This document shows, one piece after another, positions 28,625 to 37,781 of a stretch of DNA of 64,000 bases. Position 1 is the first letter of the stretch, and each line of letters begins with the position of its first letter. This DNA is from CAKZLS01 sp963701445. GTDB lineage: Bacteria > Pseudomonadota > Alphaproteobacteria > Rhodospirillales > Defluviicoccaceae. Below the pieces are notes generated by a model. The model was not told where the DNA came from. It made no database searches and saw only the letters and a program-made list of their open reading frames with translations. The position numbers and the translations under genes are program-made. The stretch spans positions 1 to 64,000 of the forward strand of contig CAVPAM010000001.1 in the NCBI GenBank assembly GCA_963701445.1, read 5' to 3'.

Positions 28625-29015
28625 AATCTCTCCCGGTCTAACGCCTTGTCGGTATCCACCGTCCCGCGGTCCGAACGCGCCGTGCTTTGTTTAAAATTGT
28701 ATTAAATCATACTTTACACTTTTTACGAGCAATTTTATAGGAAAAAGCGAGAGGGCTCCCTTGGACCGCGCGGGCCCACATTGGAGGGCATTTCGCCGCC
28801 GCCCCTCCCGACTCGGGAGACGCCCGGAGCTCGGTCCGGTCGAGGAACGGCTTTCAATAGGTTGAATGTATTGCTGAATCCGCAGCTCGCCGGGGGCGCG
28901 CGTCGCCGGTTTCCGGGCGCCCGCCGGCGTTGCCGGAGGCCAAGTATGCAAACAAATTTCTGTTTTTTTTTCTGTTTTGATGTTAAGAACCATACGCAGG
29001 TACGGGAGGTAAGCG
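28625..29015. other. non-coding stretch before a small ORF
   Basis: No gene is supported in these ~390 bases. It contains a GC-rich segment with self-complementarity around 28880-28945 (CGCCGG repeats), then a T-rich run at 28968-28978. It ends in the ribosome site of the small ORF at 29016. Confidence 0.5.
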
Positions 29016-29183
29016 ATGAAATTACCCTACGGTGAAATAGTAGGGATGCAGGCGGCTTTGGCCGGCCAATGGGTTAACATGATGCTGTCGGTTGTAAACT
29101 CGTACACGGGCATTCTGGATCCCCGGCCGGATTTGGCCAAACGCGCCCGGGAAGGCCGCGCCGTTTATTCGTGGTGGTGGTGA
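29016..29183 (+). CDS. 55-residue small protein with strong ribosome site
   Basis: ATG 29016 is preceded by a perfect GGGAGGT at 29004-29010. The product begins MKLPYGEIVGMQAALAGQWV and continues with NMMLSVVNSYTGILDPRPDL, then a basic stretch and ends YSWWW. The first 35 residues could form an amphipathic helix. I do not recognise a family. The ribosome site, the non-random N-terminal half and the lack of any other gene in the 28.6-29.3 kb gap support it. Confidence 0.5.
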   Translation: MKLPYGEIVGMQAALAGQWVNMMLSVVNSYTGILDPRPDLAKRAREGRAVYSWWW

Positions 29184-29339
29184 CTTGAACCAGATGGCGT
29201 TGGTTTTGCGTCATCCGGGCAAGAGTTGCTCCGCGCGGACCGGGTAGGCCTTCAGTATTTTTTTGAGTGGTCGCGCCTCTGTTCGACCGAGCGCCTTTTG
29301 CCGCGCCGAGACTGATCCTTCCCCTCCGTGATGACAATG

Positions 29340-30176
29340 AACACTCCGCTTGTTGTCGATCCCCCAATGCCGAACCGTGTGAGCGACTGGACCCACGCCA
29401 GGGCGCGGGCCTTGCTGCTGGGTAAGAAAATCAAGGTGCGCGCGCTGCAGCACACCGACCGGCGCGCGGAAACCCCGCTTGCCGTGCCGGCGGGCGCCGA
29501 TGGCGTCGCGGTGCTGTTTCCCTACGGTGCCGTCGTGCTGTTCAATGTGCCGAGGACCGAAGAGCCCGCGTTTCTCGCTAGCCTGGCCGGGGTGGTCGAA
29601 GATCCGCATGAGCGCCCGGAGAACGAAGAGGCGGAACTGCGCGTCGACGGCCAGCACGGCGACCACGTCGATCCGGCGGGCGTCATTCGGCTTTCGGCGG
29701 TGAACGAGGATCGGCTGCTGGTCGTCGCCGACGTCCTGGCGAAAAGCGTCATCCTCGCCTATTACGAGGACCGGCTGGCCGGCGTGTTCGATCATATCGA
29801 GCCGATCGCCGAACAACTGCGGCGCTCCGGGCGGGGGGCCGCGACCGTGCATCGGCTGCTGGATCACATCGGCGACGTTCTGATTACCCAGCACCGCATG
29901 GTCGGCCGCGTGGAAGTGACGGAAAAGCCCGATATTCTATGGGACCGGCCCGAACTCGAAAGGCTCTACCTGCGCCTCCAGGACGAGTACGAACTTCCCG
30001 ACCGGGACCGCGCCCTGAACCGCAAGCTGGAACTGATTTCCCAGACCGCCACCACGTCGCTGGGCCTGCTCGAAAGCCGGCGCAGCCTGCGGGTGGAGTG
30101 GTATATCGTGATCCTGATCGTGGTCGAGATCGCGATCTATCTCTATGACCTCGTCTTTTTGAAGGGCGGTCATTGA
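29340..30176 (+). CDS. RMD1/YagE (DUF155) family membrane-anchored protein
   Basis: 278-residue protein of the RMD1/sif2 family. Family blocks: VAVLFPYGAVVLFNV, LRVDGQHGDHVDPAGVIRLS, LLVVADVLAKSVILAYYED, and the C-terminal RLYLRLQDEYELPDRDRALNRKL followed by a terminal hydrophobic helix (WYIVILIVVEIAIYLYDLVF). Yeast homologues are mitochondrial inner-membrane proteins needed for mitochondrial translation; bacterial function is unknown. ATG 29340 and the upstream 29328 are both possible. Confidence 0.85.
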   Translation, partial: NTPLVVDPPMPNRVSDWTHARARALLLGKKIKVRALQHTDRRAETPLAVPAGADGVAVLFPYGAVVLFNVPRTEEPAFLASLAGVVEDPHERPENEEAELRVDGQHGDHVDPAGVIRLSAVNEDRLLVVADVLAKSVILAYYEDRLAGVFDHIEPIAEQLRRSGRGAATVHRLLDHIGDVLITQHRMVGRVEVTEKPDILWDRPELERLYLRLQDEYELPDRDRALNRKLELISQTATTSLGLLESRRSLRVEWYIVILIVVEIAIYLYDLVFLKGGH

Positions 30177-30212
30177 CGCGCGGCGCGGCGCCGGACCGGT
30201 TCGGCCGAAAAC

Positions 30213-30773
30213 TCAGTCCGTGGAGACCGATCGCGCCTCGATGATGGGATAGGCGCGTTTCAGGGTGACCGCCACGTAGGCCGCGATCGCCGCCTTGATG
30301 ATGTCGCCCGGGACGAACGCCATGGACCCGAGGAACGCCTTCCACAGGCCGATCCCGGCGCTGAACGCGACCCAGGGGATGCCGATCGCGTAGAGCAGCA
30401 CCACGCCGCCGACGGCGTTGATCACGAACGCATTGACGTAGCCGAGCCGGCGCCAGGCACGCTCCACCATCAGGCCGATGACGAAGGCGCACAGGGGCCA
30501 GGCGATCAGGAACCCGCCGCTGGGTCCGAGAAAGACGCCGAACCCGCCGCGCCCGCCGGCCAGGATCGGCACACCGGCCGCGACCAGAACCAGGAACAGA
30601 ACGACCGCGAGGCCGCCCCGCCGGGCGCCCAGGACGGACCCCGCCAGCATCACCCCCAAGGTTTGCGCCGTGATGGGCACGCTCAGCAGCGGCAGGAAGA
30701 TCGGCGGAAACATCCCCAGCGCCGCCAGGAGAGCCGCGAACAGCGCGATGTAAACCATGTCCCGGGTGTTCAA
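30213..30773 (-). CDS. bioY: biotin transporter substrate-binding subunit BioY
   Basis: About 186-residue integral membrane S-component of an energy-coupling-factor transporter for biotin, with about six hydrophobic segments. The conserved LPLLSVPITAQTLGVMLAGS and GVFLGPSGGFLIAWPL match BioY. TTG 30773 (MNTRDMVYIALF if read as Met) was chosen because AGAGGTG lies seven bases upstream; ATG 30758 is the alternative. Third gene after bioM and bioN on the minus strand. Confidence 0.93.
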   Translation of the reverse strand: MNTRDMVYIALFAALLAALGMFPPIFLPLLSVPITAQTLGVMLAGSVLGARRGGLAVVLFLVLVAAGVPILAGGRGGFGVFLGPSGGFLIAWPLCAFVIGLMVERAWRRLGYVNAFVINAVGGVVLLYAIGIPWVAFSAGIGLWKAFLGSMAFVPGDIIKAAIAAYVAVTLKRAYPIIEARSVSTD

Positions 30774-30883
30774 CGTATCAGCACCTCTATCCGCCTCGAC
30801 CCCAGCGGCCGCCAGGGTCCCGCATCGTATACCAATCATCGAGCCGGAATACCATGCATGACCGCCGGGAATCACCCGGGGTG

Positions 30884-31507
30884 CTATTTGCGCCGGGCGG
30901 TCGGACGGTCGGGGTCGTAACCCCGGGCCTCGATGGCCTCGGTGAGGTCGTTGGCCATTCTCAATGTCCTGATCATCAGCGGCATGAGCAGCGCGAGAAT
31001 GTTGCGATCGAGACCCCGGGCCCGCTGCGCCTCGCGGATCTCGACGAACCGGTCCACCAGAAGCGGAATGAAACGGAGCGCCAGCGACAGGGTCAGGCTG
31101 ACCTTTTCCGGGTTGACGCCGAGCGGCGCCAGCGGCGCGAGCGCCCGCTCCAGGGTTTCGATCATGTCCGAAACACGCGTGGTGAAGGTCACGAGGACCG
31201 CCAGCAGGATCAGGATGGCGAAGCGGAGAACCACCAGGACGCCCAGCGCCCAGCTGGTGAACGCGCCGTGAACGAGGAAGATGACCGCGATCAGCACGGC
31301 GGCGGGGCGGAGCTGGCGCAGCGCCTGGCGGATGGGGACGCGGCCGGCGAGGAACAGGGCGGCGACGGCAACGAGCAGGGGCAGCAGCCAGAGCGGATCG
31401 GAAATCAGGAACACGCCGACGCCGGCGGCGAGCAGCGCCAGAAGCTTGGCGCCAGCGGGCAGCCGGTGGAGCGGGGTGTCGCGGTGGACGTAGAGGCCAA
31501 GGTTCAC
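30884..31507 (-). CDS. bioN: energy-coupling factor transmembrane subunit BioN
   Basis: 207-residue T-component linking the ATPase to BioY. Multiple membrane helices and the two cytoplasmic coupling motifs with Ala-Arg-Gly (EAQRARGLDRN and EAIEARGYDPD), the X-R-G pattern of EcfT/CbiQ proteins. Its ATG overlaps the bioM stop (ATGA at 31504-31507). Confidence 0.92.
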   Translation of the reverse strand: MNLGLYVHRDTPLHRLPAGAKLLALLAAGVGVFLISDPLWLLPLLVAVAALFLAGRVPIRQALRQLRPAAVLIAVIFLVHGAFTSWALGVLVVLRFAILILLAVLVTFTTRVSDMIETLERALAPLAPLGVNPEKVSLTLSLALRFIPLLVDRFVEIREAQRARGLDRNILALLMPLMIRTLRMANDLTEAIEARGYDPDRPTARRK

Positions 31508-32178
31508 GACATCAACCCGACATAGTGGCCGATGGCGGCGGCCGGCGGCCCGTCCATGACCACGCGCCCCCGATCGAACACGATCACCCGGTCGAAACCG
31601 TCCAGCATGTCGAGGTCGTGGGACACCACGATCGCCGTTTGCGGCAGCGCCGCCAGAATGCGCAGCATCATCCGCTTATTGCGAAGGTCCAGCAGCGTCG
31701 TCGGCTCGTCGAGGACGATGTATTCCGGCTCCATGACCAGCACCGAGGACAGCGCCAGGATCTGCTTCTCGCCGCCGCTGAGGCTATGGGTCGGGTGATG
31801 CCGGAGGTGGCCGAGATTGTAGCGATCGAGGATCTCGTCCACCTTGCGGGCGATTTCGTCGCGCCCCAATTTCCGGTTCTTGAGCCCGAAGGCGATGTCC
31901 TCCTCCACCAGCGGCATGACGATCTGCGCGTCCGGGTCCTGGAAGACGAACCCGACCTTGCGCCGCACCGCCTTCGCGTCCTTGCGGGTATCCATCCCGT
32001 CGACCCGGACGGATCCCCGCTCGGGCACCAGAAGGCCGTTGAGCAGCCGCGCGAACGTGCTTTTTCCGGAGCCGTTGCTGCCGATGACGGCGACCCGGCG
32101 CTCGGTGATGGTCAGGTCGATGTCCGCGAGCACGGCGCGCTCGCCGAAGCGGTGACTGACGTTGACGACTTCGATCAT
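31504..32178 (-). CDS. bioM: biotin ECF transporter ATPase BioM
   Basis: 224-residue ABC ATPase. Walker A GSNGSGKST, Q-loop VFQDPDAQIVMP, signature LSGGEKQ, Walker B YIVLDEPT, His switch VVSHD. The gene order bioM-bioN-bioY on one strand identifies it as the biotin ECF ATPase. A divergent ~240-bp AT-richer spacer separates it from aapJ; I see no clear BioR operator in it. Confidence 0.92.
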   Translation of the reverse strand: MIEVVNVSHRFGERAVLADIDLTITERRVAVIGSNGSGKSTFARLLNGLLVPERGSVRVDGMDTRKDAKAVRRKVGFVFQDPDAQIVMPLVEEDIAFGLKNRKLGRDEIARKVDEILDRYNLGHLRHHPTHSLSGGEKQILALSSVLVMEPEYIVLDEPTTLLDLRNKRMMLRILAALPQTAIVVSHDLDMLDGFDRVIVFDRGRVVMDGPPAAAIGHYVGLMS

Positions 32179-32418
32179 GACTCCGAGATACCGGCAAGAA
32201 ATCCGCCCTTTGCGCGTTCCCCAAACGAGTAACTAATTGAAACGCAAGGGGCACAGTGGTGGCGGAAATACGATTAGCTATTGCTGCGGGCTAAAAAATC
32301 ATTTCACAATGTATTAGATACGGGCTTGAAAAAACAATGATAACGGTAGGCGTTTCGCGCCAGAAGCGGCTGTGTATGAAATGTGTCTGTCACAAGGAAG
32401 TCGAAGGGAGAAGAAAGC

Positions 32419-33444
32419 ATGAAACCATCTATCCGCCTTGCCGCCCTTGCCGGGGCCGCGTTCGTCGCCGGCATGTCCAGCGCGTTCGCCGGTGATACTT
32501 TTGACGCGGTGAAGGCGCGCGGCGAGGTGATCTGCGGCGTCCATACCGGCCTTTACGGCTTCGGCACGCCGGACGAAAAGGGCAACTGGACGGGGCTCGA
32601 CATCGATATGTGCCGCGCCGTCGCGGCGGCCGTGTTCGGCGACGCCACCAAGGTGAAATACGTTCCGCTCAGCGCGCAGGCCCGCCTGACGGCGCTGCAG
32701 TCCGGCGAGGTCGACATCCTGTCGCGCAACACCACGTGGACCCTGTCGCGCGACACCGCCAACGGCCTCAACTTCACCGTGGTGAACTATTACGACGGCC
32801 AGGGCTTCATGGTGAAGAAGGACCTCGACGTGAAAAGCGCGCTCGAACTCGAGGGCGCCACCATCTGCGTGCAGACCGGCACCACCACCGAGGTCAACCT
32901 GGCCGACTACTTCCGCGCCAACGAAATGCAGTTTACCCCGGTAACCATCGAAAAATACGAGGAAGTGACCGCCGCGTACCTGTCCGGCCGATGCGACGCC
33001 ATCACCTCCGACGCGTCGCAGCTCGCGGCCATCCGGGCCAACGACACCCCGAACCCGGCCGACCACGTGATCCTGCCGGAGATCATCTCGAAGGAGCCGC
33101 TGGCGCCAGCCGTGCGCCATGGCGACGATCAGTGGTTCGACGTGGTGAAATGGTCGATCTACGCCACCATGGAGGCCGAGGAGAAGGGCGTCACCTCGGC
33201 GAACGTGGACGAGGCCAAGAACAGCTCGGATCCCACCGTGTTGCGGCTGGTGGGCGTCACCCCCGGAATGGGCGCCAACCTCGGTCTCGACGAAGCCTGG
33301 GCCTACAACATCATCAAGCAGGTGGGCAACTACGGCGAGATCTACGAGCGCAACGTCGGCATGGAGTCCAAACTGGAGTTGCCGCGTGGGCTCAACGCGA
33401 TGTGGACCAAGGGCGGGTTGATGTACTCGCCGGCGTTCCGGTAA
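32419..33444 (+). CDS. aapJ: general L-amino acid ABC transporter, substrate-binding protein
   Basis: 341-residue periplasmic binding protein. Signal peptide ends near SSAFA; the solute-binding domain begins DTFDAVKARGEVICGVHTGL. The sequence through FGTPDEKGNWTGLDIDMCRA and SRNTTWTLSRD is characteristic of AapJ. ATG 32419 follows AAGGGAGAAGAAAG. First gene of aapJQMP; a terminator-like hairpin lies between it and aapQ. Confidence 0.94.
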   Translation: MKPSIRLAALAGAAFVAGMSSAFAGDTFDAVKARGEVICGVHTGLYGFGTPDEKGNWTGLDIDMCRAVAAAVFGDATKVKYVPLSAQARLTALQSGEVDILSRNTTWTLSRDTANGLNFTVVNYYDGQGFMVKKDLDVKSALELEGATICVQTGTTTEVNLADYFRANEMQFTPVTIEKYEEVTAAYLSGRCDAITSDASQLAAIRANDTPNPADHVILPEIISKEPLAPAVRHGDDQWFDVVKWSIYATMEAEEKGVTSANVDEAKNSSDPTVLRLVGVTPGMGANLGLDEAWAYNIIKQVGNYGEIYERNVGMESKLELPRGLNAMWTKGGLMYSPAFR

Positions 33445-33454
33445 ACCGAGACAG

Positions 33455-33492
33455 CCGCCGTTTCCGGCCAACCGGAAACGGCGGTTTCTCTT
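33455..33492 (+). terminator. intercistronic hairpin after aapJ
   Basis: Perfect 13-bp stem CCGCCGTTTCCGG (33455-33467) / CCGGAAACGGCGG (33472-33484) with a CCAA loop, followed by TTTCTCTTT. It sits between the binding-protein gene and the permease genes, where such structures commonly protect the upstream message and lower downstream expression. Confidence 0.8.
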
Positions 33493-33505
33493 TGCGGAGA
33501 CGGCG

Positions 33506-34712
33506 ATGGCCGAACCCACACGTTCACACGCCGCCGCGCGGGCGGTGGGCCAGCCTCGCGTGGTCTGGTGGAACGACCGGCGCTACCGCGCCATTCTGTA
33601 TCAGGTCCTGGTCCTCGGCGGCGTCGGGTTGCTGGGCTGGTATCTCGTCAACAACACGCTGACCAACCTCGCGGCCCGCGACATCGCCACCGGGTTAGGA
33701 TTTCTCGAGCGCGAGGCCGGTTTCGAGGTCAGCGAAAGCCCCATCGCCTACAGTCCCGCGGACACCTATTTCCGGGTGTTGGTGGTCGGCGTGCTCAATA
33801 CGCTGAAGGTTTCGGTCATCGGCATCATCCTCGCGACGATCATCGGCGTGATCGCCGGCGTCGCCCGGTTGTCGACCAACTGGCTGATCGCCAAGTTCGC
33901 CACCTTCTACGTGGAGGGGCTCCGGAACGTCCCGGTGCTCCTGCAACTGTTCTTCTGGTACTCGCTGATCACCGAGGGACTGCCGAGCCCGCGCCAGGCC
34001 TACAATCCGGTCGCCGGCGTGTTTCTCAGCAACCGCGGGTTCGGCATTCCGGTTCCCGACTGGGGCGGAACGCTGACGGCCATGATGCGTGGCCCTGTTC
34101 GCGGGCGTTCTGGCGGCCTGGGGGATCGCCCTGTGGGGACGCAGGCGCCAGGAGCGGACCGGCCAGATCTTCCCGTCGTTCCGCGTCGGGCTGGCGCTGA
34201 TTTTCGGCCTGCCGCTGCTGGCCTGGCTGCTCGGCGGAATGCCCACGGCCATGGACGCGCCCGTGCTCCGGGGCTTCAATTTCCAGGGCGGCGCCACCAT
34301 GAGCCCCGAGTTCGCGGCGCTGCTCATCGGACTGGTGTTCTATACCGGCAGCTATATCGCCGAAATCGTGCGCGGCGGCATCCTCGCCGTGTCCCATGGC
34401 CAGACCGAGGCGGGCCTCGCGCTCGGCCTGCGCAAATCCCTGGTGATGCGGCTGATCCTGCTGCCGCAGGCGCTCCGGGTGATCATCCCGCCGCTGACCA
34501 GCCAGTATCTCAACCTGACCAAGAACTCGTCGCTGGCGGTGGCCATCGGCTTCCCGGACCTGGTCAGCGTGGCCAACACCTCGATCAACCAGACCGGTCA
34601 GGCGATCGAGGGGGTCGCCATCATCATGCTGGTGTACCTGACGGTGAGCCTGTCCATCTCGGCGTTCATGAACTGGTACAACCGCCGAATCGCCCTCAAG
34701 GGGGGACGCTGA
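33506..34712 (+). CDS. aapQ: amino acid ABC transporter permease AapQ (frameshifted)
   Basis: About 400-residue inner-membrane permease of the aap amino-acid transporter. The N-terminal part has long hydrophobic segments and FFWYSLITEGLP; the C-terminal half carries the EAA loop (HGQTEAGLALGLRKS) and PQALRVIIPPLTSQ. The frame breaks at ~34087: ...LTAMM is followed one base later by VALFAGVLAAWGIALWG. Removing one base joins them. Short gap to aapM. Confidence 0.9.
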
Positions 34713-34715
34713 GCC

Positions 34716-35862
34716 ATGACCCGACGCAACCAGACCCCCGGAGAAATCATCGCCCGCGAAGAGGAGCCGACGGACGTCAGCCTGCCGCCCCCGAAGGCGC
34801 CGGCCGACGACGCCGCTCATGGCCGTGGACTGGGCCCGGAAGAACCTGTTTTCGAGTATTCCCAACACCATCCTGACGCTGCTCTGCGCGTGGCTGCTGT
34901 GGGAGACCATACCGCCTTTGATCAACTGGGCGCTGGTGGGGGCCGTCTGGTCCGGCGGCGATCCGGCGCTCTGCCGGGCGGCGGAGGGCGCGTGCTGGGC
35001 GTTCGTCGTCGAGAAGCACCGGTTCATGCTGTTCGGGCTCTATCCCTTCGACGAGCACTGGCGGCCGCTGCTGGCGACGGCGCTGTTCGTGGCGGTGCTG
35101 GCGGTTTCCTGCAATCCGGCGTTCTGGCGGCCCTGGCTGCTCGGCCTGTGGGTGGCGATGCTGGTGGTCTGCGGCACGCTGATGTGGGGCGGCGTGTTCG
35201 GCATGACCTTCGTGGAGAACGCCCAGTGGGGCGGCCTGCCGCTGACGCTCATTCTCTCCGTGGTCGGCATCATCTGTTCGTTTCCGCTCGCCATTCTGCT
35301 GGCGCTGGGCCGGCGCTCGGACATGCCGGGCATCCGCGCCGTCTGCGTCGGCTTCATCGAGTTCGTCCGCGGCGTGCCGCTGATCAGCGTGCTGTTCATG
35401 GCCTCGGTGATGTTCCCGTTGTTCCTGCCCGAGGGCATGACCATCGACAAGCTGCTGCGCGCCCAGGTGGGGATCATCATCTTTACCGCCGCCTATCTGG
35501 CGGAGGCCATCCGGGGCGGTCTGCAGGCGATTCCGCCGGGGCAGTACGAGGCGGCCGACGCGCTCGGCCTGACCTATTGGAAAAAGACCGGGTTCATCAT
35601 TCTGCCGCAGGCGCTCAAGATTTCCATCCCGCCCATCGTCAACCAGTTCATCAGCATGTTCAAGGACACCTCGCTGGTGATCATCATCGGGCTGTTCGAT
35701 CTGTTGACCACCGCCAAGACGGCGCTCACCGATCCGCCGTGGCGGGCGTTCTACGTGGAAGCCTATCTGTTCGCCGCAATGATCTACTGGGTGTTCTCGT
35801 TCTTCATGTCGCGCTACAGCCAGTACCTGGAGCGTCGGCTGGAGACGGGGCACCGCCGCTGA
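34716..35862 (+). CDS. aapM: amino acid ABC transporter permease AapM (frameshifted near N-terminus)
   Basis: About 380-residue second permease of the aap system. The leader MTRRNQTPGEIIAREEEPTD runs into the main frame, MAVDWARKNLFSSIPNTIL, after a one-base shift near 34813. Later: FVRGVPLISVLFM, EAA loop QYEAADALGLTYWKKT, PQALKISIPPIVNQ and FKDTSLVIIIGLFDLL. A translation start at 34819 without the leader is also possible. Confidence 0.9.
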
Positions 35863-35878
35863 GGAGGAGTGTGACGTC

Positions 35879-36664
35879 ATGACAACGGGGACATCCGCGA
35901 CAGCCGCGCCCGAGTCGGAGGCCGGGTCCGAGGCCGCCATCACCCTCGAGGGGGTCCACAAGTGGTACGGCACCTTTCACGTCCTGCAGGATATCAACCT
36001 CACCGTCATGCGCGGCGAGCGGGTGGTGGTGTGCGGTCCGTCGGGATCGGGCAAATCCACCATGATCCGCTGCGTCAACCGCCTCGAGGAGCACCAGCAA
36101 GGCCGCATTACCGTCGATGGCGTGGAGCTGACCAACGACGTCCGCACCGTCGAGCGGATCCGCCGCAACGTCGGCATGGTGTTCCAGCAGTTCAACCTGT
36201 TCCCGCACCTGACCGTGCTCGACAACCTCACCCTGTCGCCCATCTGGGTTCACAAGCGGCCGAAACGCGAAGCGGTCGAGACCGCCATGGAGTACCTGGA
36301 GCGCGTCCACATCCCGGAGCAGGCGAACAAGTATCCCGGACAGCTCTCGGGCGGTCAGCAGCAGCGGGTGGCCATCGCCCGGGCGCTCTGCATGAAGCCG
36401 TCCATCATGCTGTTCGACGAGCCCACGTCGGCGCTCGATCCGGAGATGATCAAGGAGGTGCTGGACGTGATGGTGGAACTGGCCGAGGCCGGCATGACCA
36501 TGATCTGCGTGACCCACGAAATGGGGTTCGCCAAGACCGTGGGCAACACCATGGTGTTCATGGATGAAGGCATGATCGTGGAGATGGCGCCGCCGGCGGA
36601 ATTCTTCGAAAACCCCAAGAGCGAGCGCACCAAGAAGTTCCTCAGCCAGATCCTGACCCACTGA
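35879..36664 (+). CDS. aapP: amino acid ABC transporter ATPase AapP
   Basis: 261-residue ABC ATPase of the polar amino acid family. Walker A GPSGSGKST, Q-loop VFQQFNLFPHLTVLDNL, signature LSGGQQQR, Walker B MLFDEPTSALDPE, switch VTHEMGFA. The alphaproteobacterial AapP-type N-terminus (ITLEGVHKWYGTFHVLQDI) is present. Last gene of aapJQMP. Confidence 0.94.
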   Translation: MTTGTSATAAPESEAGSEAAITLEGVHKWYGTFHVLQDINLTVMRGERVVVCGPSGSGKSTMIRCVNRLEEHQQGRITVDGVELTNDVRTVERIRRNVGMVFQQFNLFPHLTVLDNLTLSPIWVHKRPKREAVETAMEYLERVHIPEQANKYPGQLSGGQQQRVAIARALCMKPSIMLFDEPTSALDPEMIKEVLDVMVELAEAGMTMICVTHEMGFAKTVGNTMVFMDEGMIVEMAPPAEFFENPKSERTKKFLSQILTH

Positions 36665-36713
36665 CGCCGGACCCGCCGACGCCGGATCCTTTGGCGGGGA
36701 CGATCGCGGCCGG

Positions 36714-37637
36714 TCACGAACCGTTAAGGACGCCCCGGCAGGCGGGAGGCAGTTCCGCGAGCGCCATCGGTTTCGGCGGCTTCGCGGGCGGGACAATGGG
36801 CTTGTCCAGGCGGGCCCGCTCCGCGTCCGAGAACCACCACGCGAGGCTCTCGTCGCAGCCGTCTCCCGGAGGGAGCGGATCCTGGTTCTCGCAGGCCCGA
36901 TCATTTGCCGGACAGCGGAGCCGAACGTGGAAGTGATAGTTGTGCCCCCACCACGGCCGGATCTTCGAGAGCCAGGCGCGGTCCGGGCCGGCGACGGCGC
37001 AGAGTTCGCGCTTGATGGCCGCGTTGACGAAGATCCGGTCCACCTCGGGGAAGCCGGCTGCCGTCTTCAGCAACCGCGCGTGCACCGCGCTCCAGCGCAG
37101 GCGATCAATGGACTGCCCGTCGGGGTTGACCATGGAGACCGCCGACACGCTCTCGCGCGCCTCCGTGGAAAGTGGCTTACCGGGAGCCGCGCGAAACCAG
37201 ATGTCGGCGTCGAGGCCGATCTGGTGGCTGCGGTGTCCCGACGTCATGGGGCCGCCGCGTGGTTGCGCCATGTCGCCGACCAGCAGCCCGCTCCACCCAT
37301 GCGGCTTCGCGGCTGTGGCCAGTTTCTCGATATACTGAATGAGATTGGGGTGACCATAGAACCGCTCGCGCGACAGCCGGATGACCTGGTAGCCCGGTCC
37401 ATTCGCCGGCAGCGCCACGGCTCCGGCGAGGCAACCCTTGGCATAGCCGCCGATGGCCTGGGCCGGCGTCCGGGTCGGACCCGGCACTTTGCCCCAGTCG
37501 GACGCGTTCGCGTCCCATTGTCCAAAGCCGAAACCCAAGACGAAAACGAGCGCGCCGGCGAGACCACCCTGGACGCTTCGCGCCGTCCAGGCGAATCGCC
37601 GCCTCGGGCCGGGACCATGCCGTGTCGACAAACGCAT
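36714..37637 (-). CDS. mepA: penicillin-insensitive murein endopeptidase MepA
   Basis: 307-residue LAS-family zinc metallopeptidase that cuts D-Ala-meso-DAP cross-links in peptidoglycan. A signal/anchor segment (about 24-42) precedes the domain. Zinc ligands: SHQIGLDADIWF (HxxxxxxD pattern) and HNYHFHVRL (HxH). GDMAQPRGGPMTSGHRS is typical of MepA. The C-terminus holds Cys-rich segments (CPANDRACENQ, GDGCDESL). Confidence 0.92.
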   Translation of the reverse strand: MRLSTRHGPGPRRRFAWTARSVQGGLAGALVFVLGFGFGQWDANASDWGKVPGPTRTPAQAIGGYAKGCLAGAVALPANGPGYQVIRLSRERFYGHPNLIQYIEKLATAAKPHGWSGLLVGDMAQPRGGPMTSGHRSHQIGLDADIWFRAAPGKPLSTEARESVSAVSMVNPDGQSIDRLRWSAVHARLLKTAAGFPEVDRIFVNAAIKRELCAVAGPDRAWLSKIRPWWGHNYHFHVRLRCPANDRACENQDPLPPGDGCDESLAWWFSDAERARLDKPIVPPAKPPKPMALAELPPACRGVLNGS

Positions 37638-37781
37638 GCGGGTTAACCTCCGGGGCTGCCGTTACCATCTATCAATCGACGGCGGCGCGGTATCAGCCGT
37701 GTACGATACCGAAGCCGTCACGCAGGTAAACTCATACAAAACACCGCGACAAATCAACCGGGAATTGGGGAGGATTACGCG

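Noticed and set aside
28691..28993. 100-codon ORF on the minus strand
   Set aside because: Low-complexity translation, no ribosome site, and it runs through GC-rich palindromic sequence; judged non-coding.
32179..32418. BioR operator or biotin riboswitch upstream of bioMNY
   Set aside because: I could not find a convincing TTATnnATAA-type palindrome; GTATTAGATAC near 32313 is palindromic but does not match and lies on the aapJ side.
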